A DNA stretch of 64,000 nucleotides from JACQAP01 sp035275265 (GCA_035275265.1 DATENC010000004.1:124001-188000); one strand, 5' to 3'. Positions 16,724-26,125 are shown, counted from the stretch's first letter. Numbers and translations are program-made. Notes: generated from the sequence alone by a model not told the origin.

Positions 16724-19173
16724 ATTTCTGGCCCACGATGCAGAAAGTGCTGTCGTCGGACGAGGCAGGCAAGTCCGCGTCGACGTCCGATACCGCGCGC
16801 GCCGCGCCGGCATTGAAGCCACTGCCGGAGGACGCGCTGATCATCATTCCGATGCGCAACGCGGTGTTGTTCCCGGGCATCATGTCGCCGGTGACGATCG
16901 GCCGCCCGTCCTCGGTTGCCGCGGCACAGGAAGCGGCCCGCAGCGAACGGCGCGTTGGTTTTCTGCTGCAACGCGACCCGGAAAAGAACGAACTCACGCC
17001 CAACGACCTGCACTGGGTCGGTACCGCCGGCCAGGTCGTGCGCTACATCACCGGTGCGGAAGGCGCGCACCACCTGGTTATTCAGGGACAGTCGCGCTTC
17101 CGCGTACTGGAATTCCTTGAAGGCTGGCCGTTCATGGTGGCACGAGTGTCGATAGTCGAGCCCGCGGAAGAGGCCAGTCCCGAGCTCGAGGCGCGATTCA
17201 TGCAACTGAAGGAGCGCGCGGTCGAGGCCATCCAGTTGCTGCCGAATGTCCCGGATGAACTTGCGGGCGTGGTGCAGTCCATGAACTCGCCGGCACTATT
17301 GTCCGACATGGTGGCCAACCTGCTGGATGTAAAGAACGAGGAGAAGCAGGAAGTGCTCGAAACCTTCGACCTCAAACGGCGTCTGGACAAGGTGCTGGAG
17401 CTGCTGAGCGAACGAGTCGAGGTGCTGAGGCTGTCCAAAGAGATTGGCGACAAGACCCGCAAGGAGTTCGACGACCGCCAGCGCGAGCATGTGCTGCGCG
17501 AGCAGATGCGCCAGATCCAGAAGGAGCTTGGCGAGGGCGAGGAAACCGCCGCCGAAATCGAGGAACTGAAGACGGGCATCGACGAAGCCGGTATGCCCGA
17601 GGACGTGCACAAGTACGCCGTCAAGGAGCTCAAGCGTCTGCGCAGGATGGGCGAAGGCAGCGCCGAGGGCTCGATGCTCCGTACGTATCTGGAATGGCTG
17701 AGCGAACTGCCCTGGAAGGAGGAGCAGGGCAAGCCGATCGACATCGCGGAAGCGAGGCAAGTGCTCGACGAGGATCACTACGGCCTCGAGAAAATCAAGC
17801 GCCGCGTCCTCGAATATCTCGCGGTGAAGAAACTCAATCCCGACGGAAAAAGTCCGATCCTTTGCTTTGTCGGCCCGCCGGGCGTTGGCAAGACTTCGCT
17901 TGGGCATTCGATCGCGCGGGCCACCGGGCGCAAGTTCCAGCGGGTGGCGCTGGGCGGTACTCACGACGAGGCGGAGATCCGCGGCCACCGTCGTACTTAT
18001 ATCGGGGCGTTGCCGGGCAGCATCATCCAGGCGATCCGGCGCGCGGAATCGCGCATTTGCGTGCTGATGCTGGACGAAATCGACAAGCTCGGCGCCGGCG
18101 GCTTCCATGGAGATCCGTCAAGTGCCTTGCTGGAGGTGCTGGACCCGGAACAGAACTCGAAATTCCGCGATAACTACGTCGGCGTGGATTTCGACCTGTC
18201 GAAGGTGATGTTCATCGCCACCGCCAACGTGCTCGACACGATTCCCGGACCGCTGCGCGATCGCATGGAAGTGATCCAGCTCCCGGGATACACCGAGGAA
18301 GAGAAGCTGGAAATCGCCAAGCGCTATCTCGTGAAACGCCAGCTCGAAGCCAATGGGCTCAAGCCGGAGCAGGCGACGCTGACCGATGCCGCGATCAGGG
18401 CCACTATCCGCGACTACACGCGCGAGGCGGGAGTGCGCAACCTGGAACGCGAAATGGGGGCAGTGCTGCGCTCGGCGGCGATGAAGATCGCGGAAGGGCA
18501 GGCCGAAAACGTCACCGTGGACGCGACAGACCTGCACGCCATCCTCGGCCCGCGCAAGTTCGAGGATGAACTGGCGCTTCGTACGGCGCTGCCGGGGGTG
18601 GCGACTGGACTGGCGTGGACGCCGGTCGGCGGGGACATCCTGTTCATCGAAGCGACCAAGGTGCCGGGATCCGGCAAACTCATCCTCACTGGGCAACTGG
18701 GCGACGTGATGAAGGAGTCGGCGCAGGCGGCGTTGACACTTGCGAAGATGCATAGCAGCGAATCGCTGGAGAAGACCGACCTGCACGTGCACGTTCCCGC
18801 CGGCGCGACGCCGAAGGATGGTCCGAGCGCGGGCGTGGCGATGTTCCTGGCACTGGTGTCGCTGCTCGCCGGCAAGCCGGTTCGTTCCGACGTGGCGATG
18901 ACCGGCGAGATTTCGTTGCGCGGCCTGGTGCTGCCGATCGGCGGAGTGAAGGAGAAAGTGCTTGCGGCATTGCGCAGCGGCATCAAGACGGTAATGTTGC
19001 CCAAGCGCAACCAGAAAGACCTGGAGGACGTGCCCTCGGCTGCACGCGAAAAGCTGGAGTTCGTATGGCTGGAAACAGTCGAGGATGCTGTTCGATGCGC
19101 CGTCGGCGTGGAGACGGCAGAGCTCTTCAAGCTCGAAGAAATGATGAAGGAAAAAAAAGTGAAAAGTAAATAG
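16720..19173 (+). CDS. lon: ATP-dependent Lon protease
   Basis: An 817-residue Lon, close to the usual 780-820. The N-terminal substrate domain starts LPEDALIIIPMRNAVLFPGI. The AAA+ module has Walker A GPPGVGKTS and Walker B VLMLDEIDKLG. The protease domain has the Ser-Lys dyad S703 (DGPSAGVAMF) and K746 (GGVKEK). The ATG at 16720 overlaps the hsp20 stop; longer in-frame sequence upstream is only the hsp20 shadow. It degrades misfolded and regulatory proteins in the cytoplasm. Coupling to hsp20 suggests this is a stress-specific copy, perhaps beside a housekeeping lon elsewhere. The last codons (KKVKSK) overlap a heptamer array. Confidence 0.97.
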   Translation: MNFWPTMQKVLSSDEAGKSASTSDTARAAPALKPLPEDALIIIPMRNAVLFPGIMSPVTIGRPSSVAAAQEAARSERRVGFLLQRDPEKNELTPNDLHWVGTAGQVVRYITGAEGAHHLVIQGQSRFRVLEFLEGWPFMVARVSIVEPAEEASPELEARFMQLKERAVEAIQLLPNVPDELAGVVQSMNSPALLSDMVANLLDVKNEEKQEVLETFDLKRRLDKVLELLSERVEVLRLSKEIGDKTRKEFDDRQREHVLREQMRQIQKELGEGEETAAEIEELKTGIDEAGMPEDVHKYAVKELKRLRRMGEGSAEGSMLRTYLEWLSELPWKEEQGKPIDIAEARQVLDEDHYGLEKIKRRVLEYLAVKKLNPDGKSPILCFVGPPGVGKTSLGHSIARATGRKFQRVALGGTHDEAEIRGHRRTYIGALPGSIIQAIRRAESRICVLMLDEIDKLGAGGFHGDPSSALLEVLDPEQNSKFRDNYVGVDFDLSKVMFIATANVLDTIPGPLRDRMEVIQLPGYTEEEKLEIAKRYLVKRQLEANGLKPEQATLTDAAIRATIRDYTREAGVRNLEREMGAVLRSAAMKIAEGQAENVTVDATDLHAILGPRKFEDELALRTALPGVATGLAWTPVGGDILFIEATKVPGSGKLILTGQLGDVMKESAQAALTLAKMHSSESLEKTDLHVHVPAGATPKDGPSAGVAMFLALVSLLAGKPVRSDVAMTGEISLRGLVLPIGGVKEKVLAALRSGIKTVMLPKRNQKDLEDVPSAAREKLEFVWLETVEDAVRCAVGVETAELFKLEEMMKEKKVKSK

Positions 19174-19188
19174 TGACGGGTGAAATAG
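19158..19188. repeat. heptamer repeat array overlapping the lon stop
   Basis: AGTGAAA, AGTAAAT, AGTGACG and GGTGAAA follow one another in 7-bp register. The first two units lie inside the last codons of lon and the third starts at the stop codon. One-armed, AGTGACR type. Confidence 0.55.
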
Positions 19189-19325
19189 ATAAGAGCAATC
19201 TCAGGCAAGCCGCAGCGCGTTCCCCCATTCCGCTTTTGCCATAGCCTTTCCCCTTTCATTCGCTAGAATGACGGGTCTGCGGCAAGGCCGCGTGCTCTAC
19301 TTGACCTGAGACCTTTCAGCGGAAC

Positions 19326-20147
19326 ATGGGATCGGATTCCTTTCTCTCCGGACTTGCGCCGGAATTAATCGGCACGATCGTCACTGTCTCCGTGGTCGTC
19401 CTCGCCAATATCTTCATCACGGACGCTTTGCGCGGGCGCGGATGGCTGTCACGGGAGACTAAGCTGCGCGCGTCGGTGTTCTGGCGCAATTTCTCATTTC
19501 TCATCGGTTTCGTTGCAATGTTGTTCATTTGGCGCGCCGAGTTGCGGGTCGCCGCGCTATCCTTTGCCGCCCTGAGCGTTGCGCTGGTGCTGGGCGGGAA
19601 AGAGCTGCTGACATCGGTACTCGGCTACATCCATCGCACCACTTCCCGCAGTTTCGAATTCGGGGACATCATCGAGATAAACGGCATCAGGGGTGAAGTG
19701 ATCGACCAGACGCTGTTGTCCACCACTGTGCTCGAAATGAGCGAAGAAAACCTATTCACCGGGCGCGTCGTGCAATTCCCCAACAGCTTTTACGTGGGTC
19801 AGGCCCTGAGAAATCATTCGCGTCTGGGAAACTACCAGCTTGCGCTGGTTGCCGTGCCGCTTGCGCCGGGCAGTGATGTGGAAACGGCAAAGGAGGGACT
19901 CATCGAAGCGGCCAAGACGGTGTGCTCCGAATATGTTGCTCCCGCGCAAAAAGCCCTGCGGGATCTGGAGGGCGAACAGTTCATCGTGATGCCGTCTGCG
20001 GATCCGCGGGTTACCGTGCGGCTCGGCGACGCGGGCAAGGTGACGCTGTTGTTGCGCTTTCCCTGCGTGATCAACCAGCGCACCCGGACAGAACAGGATA
20101 TTTTGGCGCGATACTTGAAGTCGGTGACGGGGGACAAGAGCCGATGA
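19326..20147 (+). CDS. MscS-family mechanosensitive ion channel
   Basis: A 273-residue inner-membrane channel. It has three to four hydrophobic segments in residues 10-95 and the pore helix ALSVALVLGGKELLTSVLGYIHR. The MscS beta domain follows with FEFGDIIEINGIRGEVIDQTLLSTTVLE and VQFPNSFYVGQALRNHS. It would release solutes on membrane tension. The length is typical of MscS (about 286). A weak GGAAC precedes the ATG. A bipartite heptamer element begins three bases after the stop. Confidence 0.92.
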   Translation: MGSDSFLSGLAPELIGTIVTVSVVVLANIFITDALRGRGWLSRETKLRASVFWRNFSFLIGFVAMLFIWRAELRVAALSFAALSVALVLGGKELLTSVLGYIHRTTSRSFEFGDIIEINGIRGEVIDQTLLSTTVLEMSEENLFTGRVVQFPNSFYVGQALRNHSRLGNYQLALVAVPLAPGSDVETAKEGLIEAAKTVCSEYVAPAQKALRDLEGEQFIVMPSADPRVTVRLGDAGKVTLLLRFPCVINQRTRTEQDILARYLKSVTGDKSR

Positions 20148-20149
20148 GC

Positions 20150-20281
20150 AGTGACAAGTGACAAGTGACAAGTGAAGAAGAACAGGGCCGAGGGAAGAGG
20201 GGCGAGGGCCGAGTAAGACCACGAAATCTCCAATGCCCGAGAAATTCACTCATACCTCGAACCTCCGACCTCGACCCTTGA
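20150..20281. repeat. bipartite heptamer repeat element with both unit types
   Basis: Starts three bases after the mscS stop with three perfect AGTGACA units (20150-20170) and AGTGAAG, then GGGCCGA, GGGAAGA, GGGGCGA, GGGCCGA (20185-20212). After a 40-bp spacer the complementary arm reads ACCTCGA, ACCTCCG, ACCTCGA, CCCTTGA (20254-20281). It ends 36 bp before the GST start. This copy shows that the AGTGACR and GAGGG-type units belong to one family. Confidence 0.78.
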
Positions 20282-20317
20282 GACTGCCAGACGGGTGGAA
20301 GAACAAGAGGCTCCACT

Positions 20318-21043
20318 ATGCGCTATGAATTGTATTACTGGCCTTCCATCCAAGGGCGCGGTGAGTTCGTCAGGCTCGCTCTCGAGGAGGCTTGTGCCGA
20401 TTATGTGGACGTAGCCCGTGTTTCCGGGCGCGGCAAGGGCGTGCCGGCGCTGATGCGTTTTCTCGACAGTCACACCGTTGAGCGCCCGCCGTTCGCACCA
20501 CCGTTCCTCAAGGCCGGCAAACTGGTGATCGGGCAGACCGCCAACATCGTGGCGTACCTTGGGCCGCGGCTTGGCCTGGTTCCGAAGGAGGAAGCGAGCC
20601 GGCTATGGGCGCATCAATTGCAGCTGACGGTGACGGATTTCCTGGTCGAGATTCACGATATCCATCATCCGATCGCGAGCAGCCTTTACTACCGCCAACA
20701 GAAACCGGAGTCGCGGCGCAGGGCAAAGTATTTCAAACGGGACCGGGTGCCGAAATTTCTCGACTACTTCGAAACAGTACTCGACCGCAACTCATCGGGT
20801 CGCGGTTTCATGGTCGGTCGCGGCCTGACCTACGTCGATCTGTCGATGTTTCAGTTGATTGCCGGCTTGCGCTATGCCTTTCCGAGGACGATGGCGAAAG
20901 TGGAACGAGATGTCCCGCGGATGGTTGCCCTCCACGACACGGTCGCCTCGCGCCCCAACATTGCTGCGTACCTAGCATCCGAGCGGCGCATCCCGTTCAA
21001 CCAGAACGGCATCTTTCGCCACTATCCGGAGCTTGATGTTTGA
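20318..21043 (+). CDS. glutathione S-transferase family protein
   Basis: A 241-residue GST. The thioredoxin-like domain begins YELYYWPSIQGRGEFVRLALEEA, with Tyr in the catalytic position of alpha/mu/pi-like enzymes and the conserved QTANIVAYLG (cis-Pro loop shifted). The helical C-terminal domain includes VGRGLTYVDLSMFQLIAGL, the N-capping aspartate motif. It has a cytoplasmic detoxification or conjugation role; the substrate is unknown. The SD AGAGG lies upstream within the gap left after the heptamer element. Confidence 0.88.
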   Translation: MRYELYYWPSIQGRGEFVRLALEEACADYVDVARVSGRGKGVPALMRFLDSHTVERPPFAPPFLKAGKLVIGQTANIVAYLGPRLGLVPKEEASRLWAHQLQLTVTDFLVEIHDIHHPIASSLYYRQQKPESRRRAKYFKRDRVPKFLDYFETVLDRNSSGRGFMVGRGLTYVDLSMFQLIAGLRYAFPRTMAKVERDVPRMVALHDTVASRPNIAAYLASERRIPFNQNGIFRHYPELDV

Positions 21044-21046
21044 AAC

Positions 21047-21079
21047 AGTGAAGTGATGAGTGACGAGCGACGGGTAATG
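21047..21079. repeat. heptamer repeat array, one-armed
   Basis: AGTGATG, AGTGACG, AGCGACG and GGTAATG in 7-bp register, beginning within a few bases of the GST stop codon and ending before the convergent cyclase gene. Confidence 0.6.
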
Positions 21080-21103
21080 GGGGAAATGATTCGTCACGGC
21101 AAT

Positions 21104-22414
21104 TCACGCGGACGCGAGAGAGAAGTTCGGCACGGGGTCGCGATAGCCTTTCAGGCTGAGTGGCGCGCACGGGCGCAGCGTCGCGCGAATGTCCGCCGAT
21201 CCGAGCAATTCCTTGGTGCGCTCGTCCACGAGCACATTGCCATGTGCAGCCTCCGAGCACAGGCGCGAGGCGAGATTCACGGCAGGGCCGACTGCCGTGT
21301 ACTCCAGGCGCGAGGCCGCGCCTATCACGCCGACCGTTACGAAGCCGCTGGCGGTGCCGACTCCGACGCCAAGCTGCAGATCGCCACCCGACCAGCGCGC
21401 GGTGAGTGCAACACCGCCTTCGCGAATCCGTTTGGCGAGTTCGAGCGCGCGTTGCGCGTGATCCTCGAAGCGGATCGGTGCGCCCACCAGGATCAGCACG
21501 CCGTCACCGGCCTGGTCCTTGATGGTGCCGCCGACTTCGAGGGCGGCTGCGCCGACGGCGTCGTAGTATTCGCGCAAAATCTCGATCACCTTGCTTGATT
21601 CGGTGGCGGCAGAGAAGGCGGTGAAGCCGCGCAGGTCGCAGCAGACTACAGAGATCTCCAAAGTCTGATCGCGCGTGGCGCTCTTCAATCCTTGCTCACG
21701 CACCAGTTCCGCGACTTGCGGCGCGAGGAAGCGGGACAGGAACTGGGCGCGCTGGCCCTGGATGACGTGGAACTGAATCGCGCCGACCAGGAAGATCAGC
21801 AGCCCGACAGTGGTGAGAACCGGCGCGAGCTCGGTCGGCAACACCATTCCCGATGCCATGAACGGGGCCGCTACGGCGAACGCGACCAGGCGCAAGCGCT
21901 CGGCGACGTCGGGACGGCGATTGAGCGTCATCAGACCTCCCGTCATTGCTAGGATAAGGGAAAGAACGAGCGGCACCGCAAAGAGGAAGAATCCGGGTTC
22001 GAGTCCGCTTCCCGAAAAGGCGGCACCAACAAACTTGTGGGCGCGAACGCCCGGGAGACACAGCGAAAGGATGCCGTACGCGACGGCAAACGCCTGTGCG
22101 ATGCGCAGCAGGTTGTCGGCGAAGCGCGTATTGAGTCTTTGCGACGGGATCGTGCGCCGTACGCGCAGCAACCACTCGCAGGCGAAGACGAAGGCGAGGA
22201 CTTCGGGCAGGGCGAAGATGCCCCCCCACGCGGGATAGGTGTTTCCGCGCCGCAACGGCAATTCGATAAGCGAACTCACCGCGATCGTGAGGCCGTCGGC
22301 CGCAAGAAATAGTGCGAGCATGCGGCTGGTGGGCGACTGCCGGTCAGCGACGACGAACGAAAGCGCCATCCCGAGTGCGACCAGCGAGGCAATGACCTGA
22401 GGAGTGGTGTCCAT
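21104..22414 (-). CDS. class III adenylate/guanylate cyclase with polytopic membrane sensor domain
   Basis: A 436-residue protein. The N-terminal 215 residues contain about seven hydrophobic helices (VIASLVALGMALSFVVADR, MLALFLAADGLTIAVSSLI, FLLFAVPLVLSLILAMTGG and others), a sensor module of MASE type. The cyclase domain has SVVCCDLRGFTAFSA (metal Asp), QAGDGVLILVGAPI and YTAVGPAVNLASRLCSEA. The ATG at 22414 is chosen over 22483 since the helices begin right after it. It is the second class III cyclase within 9 kb; the partner receptor and whether it makes cAMP or cGMP are unknown. It is divergent from the HNH gene. Confidence 0.9.
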   Translation of the reverse strand: MDTTPQVIASLVALGMALSFVVADRQSPTSRMLALFLAADGLTIAVSSLIELPLRRGNTYPAWGGIFALPEVLAFVFACEWLLRVRRTIPSQRLNTRFADNLLRIAQAFAVAYGILSLCLPGVRAHKFVGAAFSGSGLEPGFFLFAVPLVLSLILAMTGGLMTLNRRPDVAERLRLVAFAVAAPFMASGMVLPTELAPVLTTVGLLIFLVGAIQFHVIQGQRAQFLSRFLAPQVAELVREQGLKSATRDQTLEISVVCCDLRGFTAFSAATESSKVIEILREYYDAVGAAALEVGGTIKDQAGDGVLILVGAPIRFEDHAQRALELAKRIREGGVALTARWSGGDLQLGVGVGTASGFVTVGVIGAASRLEYTAVGPAVNLASRLCSEAAHGNVLVDERTKELLGSADIRATLRPCAPLSLKGYRDPVPNFSLASA

Positions 22415-22531
22415 GTGAGACTCGGTTAATGCGTGGACCAATGGTAACCCGACACCGGCGCTCGCAGTGTGTCCGACCGCCACAGGATTCGTCCTGCTAT
22501 AGTTTCGCGACCGATCCGTCTACCCTCAGAC

Positions 22532-22912
22532 ATGGCCAAGCAACCCAATCCCGATCAATCGCGACTCGATCGCGTGGTCGCTGAAGCGCGCCGGCACAGC
22601 AACGAACGCGAGGCGACATATCGCGAACGGGCGCTGAAGTTGTATCCATGGATCTGCGGGCGATGCGGTCGCGAGTTCTCGGGTGCGCGCCTGCGCGAAC
22701 TGACGGTGCACCACAAGGACCACAACCACGACAACAATCCGCTGGATGGCAGCAACTGGGAATTGCTCTGCATCTATTGCCATGAAAACGAGCATGCACG
22801 CATCCTCGATGAGGCGGCAAGGACGAGAGGCTCCGGCGCCAAGACATCGGTGGCTACCCACAATCCATTCGCCGATCTGCAGGCGAAGCTGGATGCAAAG
22901 AAAAAGAAGTGA
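22532..22912 (+). CDS. HNH nuclease family protein, YajD type
   Basis: A 126-residue protein. Zinc ligands C42/C45 (CGRC) and C80/C83 (CIYC) frame the HNH core LTVHHKDHNHDNNPLDGSNWELLC with H60, H61 and N75. YajD homologues are small housekeeping-like HNH proteins whose substrate is not established. The start at 22532 is chosen because the E. coli-like core begins soon after; a longer frame from 22469 overlaps the divergent cyclase. TATAGT at about 22497 could be its -10 element. The gene abuts the FGE-like gene and is probably co-transcribed with it. Confidence 0.88.
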   Translation: MAKQPNPDQSRLDRVVAEARRHSNEREATYRERALKLYPWICGRCGREFSGARLRELTVHHKDHNHDNNPLDGSNWELLCIYCHENEHARILDEAARTRGSGAKTSVATHNPFADLQAKLDAKKKK

Positions 22913-22966
22913 GTGGCCAATGGGTGCCGGCGAAATGGAAAAACCGCAGCATGGGAGAAGCCAGTC

Positions 22967-24208
22967 TTGAAATTTCCGTTGGATCTGCAAGATCTGATCT
23001 TATGGGGCCTCGCGTCGTGGTGCAGAGCGCCAGCCATTGCGCTTGCCACTGTCGTTGCGCTGACCTGTCAGGCCCAGGCGCAACAGCCGGAAGACACGGA
23101 GTCGCCTATCGAGGAGGGGCAAACCCTGCGGACTGATGTACCGCAATGGGTGCTTGATGGTTCCGCTTTGCTTGCGGCGGGCAAGGCGAAGGAAGCGGCG
23201 GCGATGTTCGAGCAGTTGCTCGCTGCCGAACCGGGCAATGCGGCTGCACGCTATTGGCTGGGCGAGGCTTATTTGGCGCAGGGGCAGAAGAACAGGGCCA
23301 GAGAGGCATTTGCGGCATCGCTCAAGGCTGATCCCAACCACTCGTTTGCGGTGGATGCGCGCATCCGTATGGCCGATCCCTCGCGAGACGCTGTCGCGGA
23401 ACCGACCCAGGTCTTTCCCAAGGCGGGGACCGAATTCAAGGACTGTCCAAAGTGTCCGGCGATGGTTGTGGTCCCGGCGGGCTCATTCGTCATGGGCTAT
23501 CCGCCCGGCGACTCGGGGCGCCTGCATCAGGAAGGCCCGGTGCGTACCGTGAATTTCGGTAAGTCTTTTGCGGTCGGCAAGTTTGAGGTTACCTTTGATG
23601 AATGGGAGGCCTGCACGGCGGAGAAACAATGCCCGAAAGCCGATGACAAGGGCCGGGGAAGGGGCCGGCGCCCGGTGATCCATATTTCGTGGGATCAGGC
23701 AGCGGGCTACACCAAGTGGCTCTCGAAGAAGACCGGTAAAAAATACCGGCTGCTCACGGAAGCCGAATGGGAATACGCCGCGCGGGCGGGCGAGGAAAGC
23801 AGATATCGTTTCTGGGGCATCGCGCCAGACCGGGTCTGCGCGTTTGCGAACGTTTACGACAAGACCGCGAGGAAACAGGACGATAGCGGTTCCGACAGCC
23901 TGCCATGTGATGATCGCTATGCAGGGGCTGCGCCGGTCGGCTCGTTCAAGCCCAATGCTTTCGGACTTTACGACATGCTGGGCAACGTCAACGAATGGAC
24001 CGAGGACTGCCTCCCCACAGGCTTGCAGTGGCGTGGCGCGCCGCTCGATGGCACCGCCAATCTAAAGGGCGACTGCTCGCAGCGCGCGTACCGCGGCGGC
24101 TCGTGGTTCGAGAATGAGAAGACCTACATGCGTTCCCCGGACCGCTACAAGTACATCGGCGCCCGGGATAGCGACCTGGGTTTTCGCGTTGCGAGAACCT
24201 TGCCGTAA
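22967..24208 (+). CDS. secreted TPR plus formylglycine-generating enzyme (SUMF1/FGE-sulfatase) domain protein
   Basis: A 413-residue protein. The start is set at a TTG (22967) with GGGAGAAG six bases upstream, giving a signal peptide that ends in QAQA; a GTG at 22913 right after the HNH stop is the alternative. TPR-like helices lie at about 60-130. The FGE-sulfatase fold follows: MVVVPAGSFVMGYPPGDSG, FAVGKFEVTFDEWEACTA, RLLTEAEWEYAARAG, LYDMLGNVNEWTEDC, RGGSWFENEKTYMRS and GFRVARTLP. True FGE activates sulfatases, but no sulfatase gene is near, and many periplasmic homologues are non-enzymatic. An AGTGACR heptamer array follows the stop. Confidence 0.88.
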   Translation: MKFPLDLQDLILWGLASWCRAPAIALATVVALTCQAQAQQPEDTESPIEEGQTLRTDVPQWVLDGSALLAAGKAKEAAAMFEQLLAAEPGNAAARYWLGEAYLAQGQKNRAREAFAASLKADPNHSFAVDARIRMADPSRDAVAEPTQVFPKAGTEFKDCPKCPAMVVVPAGSFVMGYPPGDSGRLHQEGPVRTVNFGKSFAVGKFEVTFDEWEACTAEKQCPKADDKGRGRGRRPVIHISWDQAAGYTKWLSKKTGKKYRLLTEAEWEYAARAGEESRYRFWGIAPDRVCAFANVYDKTARKQDDSGSDSLPCDDRYAGAAPVGSFKPNAFGLYDMLGNVNEWTEDCLPTGLQWRGAPLDGTANLKGDCSQRAYRGGSWFENEKTYMRSPDRYKYIGARDSDLGFRVARTLP

Positions 24209-24213
24209 CAAAT

Positions 24214-24241
24214 GGTGACGAGTGACAAGTTACGAGTGACG
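24214..24241. repeat. heptamer repeat array, one-armed
   Basis: GGTGACG, AGTGACA, AGTTACG and AGTGACG in perfect 7-bp register, starting six bases after the stop codon of the FGE-like gene. Confidence 0.65.
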
Positions 24242-24396
24242 CAACGCGAACGGAGGGACGGGGAAACCCTGGGTTGCCGAATTCCCGCGGGCACGCCTAT
24301 ACTGGCTCGGACACGGCAGGGCGTCCTCAAAGCAGGGGACCGTCCTCAAAAATAGCCGTGACGACAACCGAATTACCAAGAGAGGAGATAAAGACC

Positions 24397-24909
24397 ATGA
24401 AGAAATTCATACTGGGGGCGTTGTATGCTTTGTGCATCGTGAGCTTCCCGGCCGCGGCGCAAGGCACGCTGAACTCTTATCAAACCGTCGATATCAAGGC
24501 ACCGATCTGGACGGTTTGGGACGCGGTCAAGGATTTCGACGGCTTGCACACCTGGCACCCGATGTTTTCGGATGACGAACTCAAGTCCGGTGCCAATGAA
24601 GAAATCGGTTCGGTCCGTACCATGACGGTAAAGGATGGCCCCAGCTTCGATGAAGAACTGTTGTCCTTCGACCCGGTGGATCGGAAGTTCAGTTACCGGG
24701 TCATTGATCCGGCGCCCCTGCCGATCTCCAACTATGTTTCCACATTCCAAGTCGTGGAGGGCAGACGCGGTTACACGACCATTCTGTGGCGCAGTTCCTA
24801 TCAGAACAATTCCGACGGCAAGATGAAGGACGAAGAAGTCATTGCTTTCATCGACGGCGCGTACCGGGCCGGCCTCGACAGCCTGAAGACCACGCTCGAA
24901 ACGCAATAA
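24397..24909 (+). CDS. secreted SRPBCC (START-like/polyketide cyclase) protein
   Basis: A 170-residue protein with a clear signal peptide (MKKFILGALYALCIVSFPAAAQ). The mature part is an SRPBCC helix-grip fold: YQTVDIKAPIWTVWDAVKDFDGLHTWHP, then a strand-rich centre ending YTTILWRSSYQ, and a long C-terminal helix (VIAFIDGAYRAGLDSLKTTL). It should bind a hydrophobic ligand in the periplasm; the ligand is not identifiable. The start at 24397 has GAGGAG upstream. A GC hairpin just after the stop probably ends the transcript. Confidence 0.88.
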   Translation: MKKFILGALYALCIVSFPAAAQGTLNSYQTVDIKAPIWTVWDAVKDFDGLHTWHPMFSDDELKSGANEEIGSVRTMTVKDGPSFDEELLSFDPVDRKFSYRVIDPAPLPISNYVSTFQVVEGRRGYTTILWRSSYQNNSDGKMKDEEVIAFIDGAYRAGLDSLKTTLETQ

Positions 24910-24920
24910 ATGTTCTCAGC

Positions 24921-24945
24921 CGCCCGTCGCGTTCCGCGGCGGGCG
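24921..24945. terminator. GC-rich stem-loop between convergent genes
   Basis: An 11-bp stem with one G-T pair (24921-24931 against 24935-24945) and a TTC loop, 12 bp after the SRPBCC stop and before the convergent M23 gene. There is no strong T-run, so it may act in both directions as a weak terminator or 3' end stabiliser. Confidence 0.5.
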
Positions 24946-24993
24946 CGTTCTGCTTCGCGGCGGATTCTGACGGCAGCCTGCCGAAGCTGCTTT

Positions 24994-25827
24994 CTATGAA
25001 ATAAAAAGCTCCGGATCGACCGCGGCCGCGTTGAGATAAACGCTGAAGTGGAGATGCGGCCCGGTGACTCGGCCGGTGGCGCCGACGGCTCCGACGCGTT
25101 TGCCCGCGGGAATCCGCTCACCGACGTTTGCGTCGATCTCGCTGAGGTGAGCGTAGAGCGTGAGGAAGCCGCGGCCGTGGTCCAGGATCAGCGTTTGTCC
25201 GGAAAAGAAGTAGTCGCCGACGTCCAACACATTGCCCGCGCCCGCGGCCGTGACCGGCGTGCCTTCCGGTGCGGCGATGTCCAACCCATTGTGCGGACTG
25301 CGCGGTTGGCGATTGAAAAAACGCCGCTTGCCGAACGAATCGGAACGCGGTCCATCGCAGGGTTGCAGCAACAGCAACGAATCCGGCGCCGATTCACTGA
25401 AGGTTCGTAACACGCCGCGCAGATGTGTGCGTTCCTTGTCATGCCGGGCCGCGTCCGCCGACGAGAGTTCCACTTGCCCCGGCTTTACGCTCAGGTGCTG
25501 AGTCGCGTAGCGTTTGGCGCCGATCACGAGCGCGACGGGTTCGGGATCGCGCCCGGTACGTTCGATGGTCAGCGATAGAGATGTTCCTGCCTTCGCGTCG
25601 AGCGGAATACCCACCAACGCAAACCAGCCGGAGGTGTCGCCCGCGACCAAAACCCGTTCACCGTTGAAGCGCGCCAGCGGTGGCGAGGGCTCGGGACCGA
25701 GGTTTACGACCGCAATACCGCCTGGAACCGACGCATGACGCGGGAGTCCGTCAGCGCTCGCCGGGCGTGAGAATGCGGATGAGGCAGCAGCGGTGGCCAG
25801 CAAGTGCAGAAAATTGCGGCGGTCCAT
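24994..25827 (-). CDS. M23 family (LytM-type) metallopeptidase
   Basis: A 277-residue exported peptidase. The N-terminus MDRRNFLHLLATAAASSAFS resembles a Tat-type signal. A non-catalytic domain with immunoglobulin-like strands (FNGERVLVAGDTSGWFALVGIPL) precedes the M23 core: SPHNGLDIAAPEGTPV (zinc His and Asp) and GRVTGPHLHFSVYL (HxH). All zinc ligands are present, so it should be active on peptidoglycan cross-links. The ATG at 25827 is used; the frame also allows a TTG three codons earlier. It is convergent with the SRPBCC gene and has no operon partner. Confidence 0.93.
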   Translation of the reverse strand: MDRRNFLHLLATAAASSAFSRPASADGLPRHASVPGGIAVVNLGPEPSPPLARFNGERVLVAGDTSGWFALVGIPLDAKAGTSLSLTIERTGRDPEPVALVIGAKRYATQHLSVKPGQVELSSADAARHDKERTHLRGVLRTFSESAPDSLLLLQPCDGPRSDSFGKRRFFNRQPRSPHNGLDIAAPEGTPVTAAGAGNVLDVGDYFFSGQTLILDHGRGFLTLYAHLSEIDANVGERIPAGKRVGAVGATGRVTGPHLHFSVYLNAAAVDPELFIS

Positions 25828-26125
25828 GAAACGCAACAGGATATGGGCCGCGTCATTGTACCGTCACACGCGTGCGAATGCCCCCAGGATTGGATTGTCC
25901 GCACGCGGCTGCAAATCCAACAGCGCGGTGCGACGAGTGGAAAACATCGAAAGCCGACGGACGGATGGTCCCGCTTTGCGGTGCACGGCGTGGAGGCACG
26001 CCAGGCGCAGGAAAACTTCGCAATGCGGAGGAAAAAAATACCCTGCCCCGAACAACCGACTCAGTAAGGGAGGTAACCGAGGGGAGGGGGCAGGGCGGTA
26101 TGAAGCGTTTAGACTCTGCCGCGCG

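Noticed and set aside
20150..20281. CRISPR-like array
   Set aside because: Units are 7 bp and contiguous with no unique spacers, and no cas gene is near.
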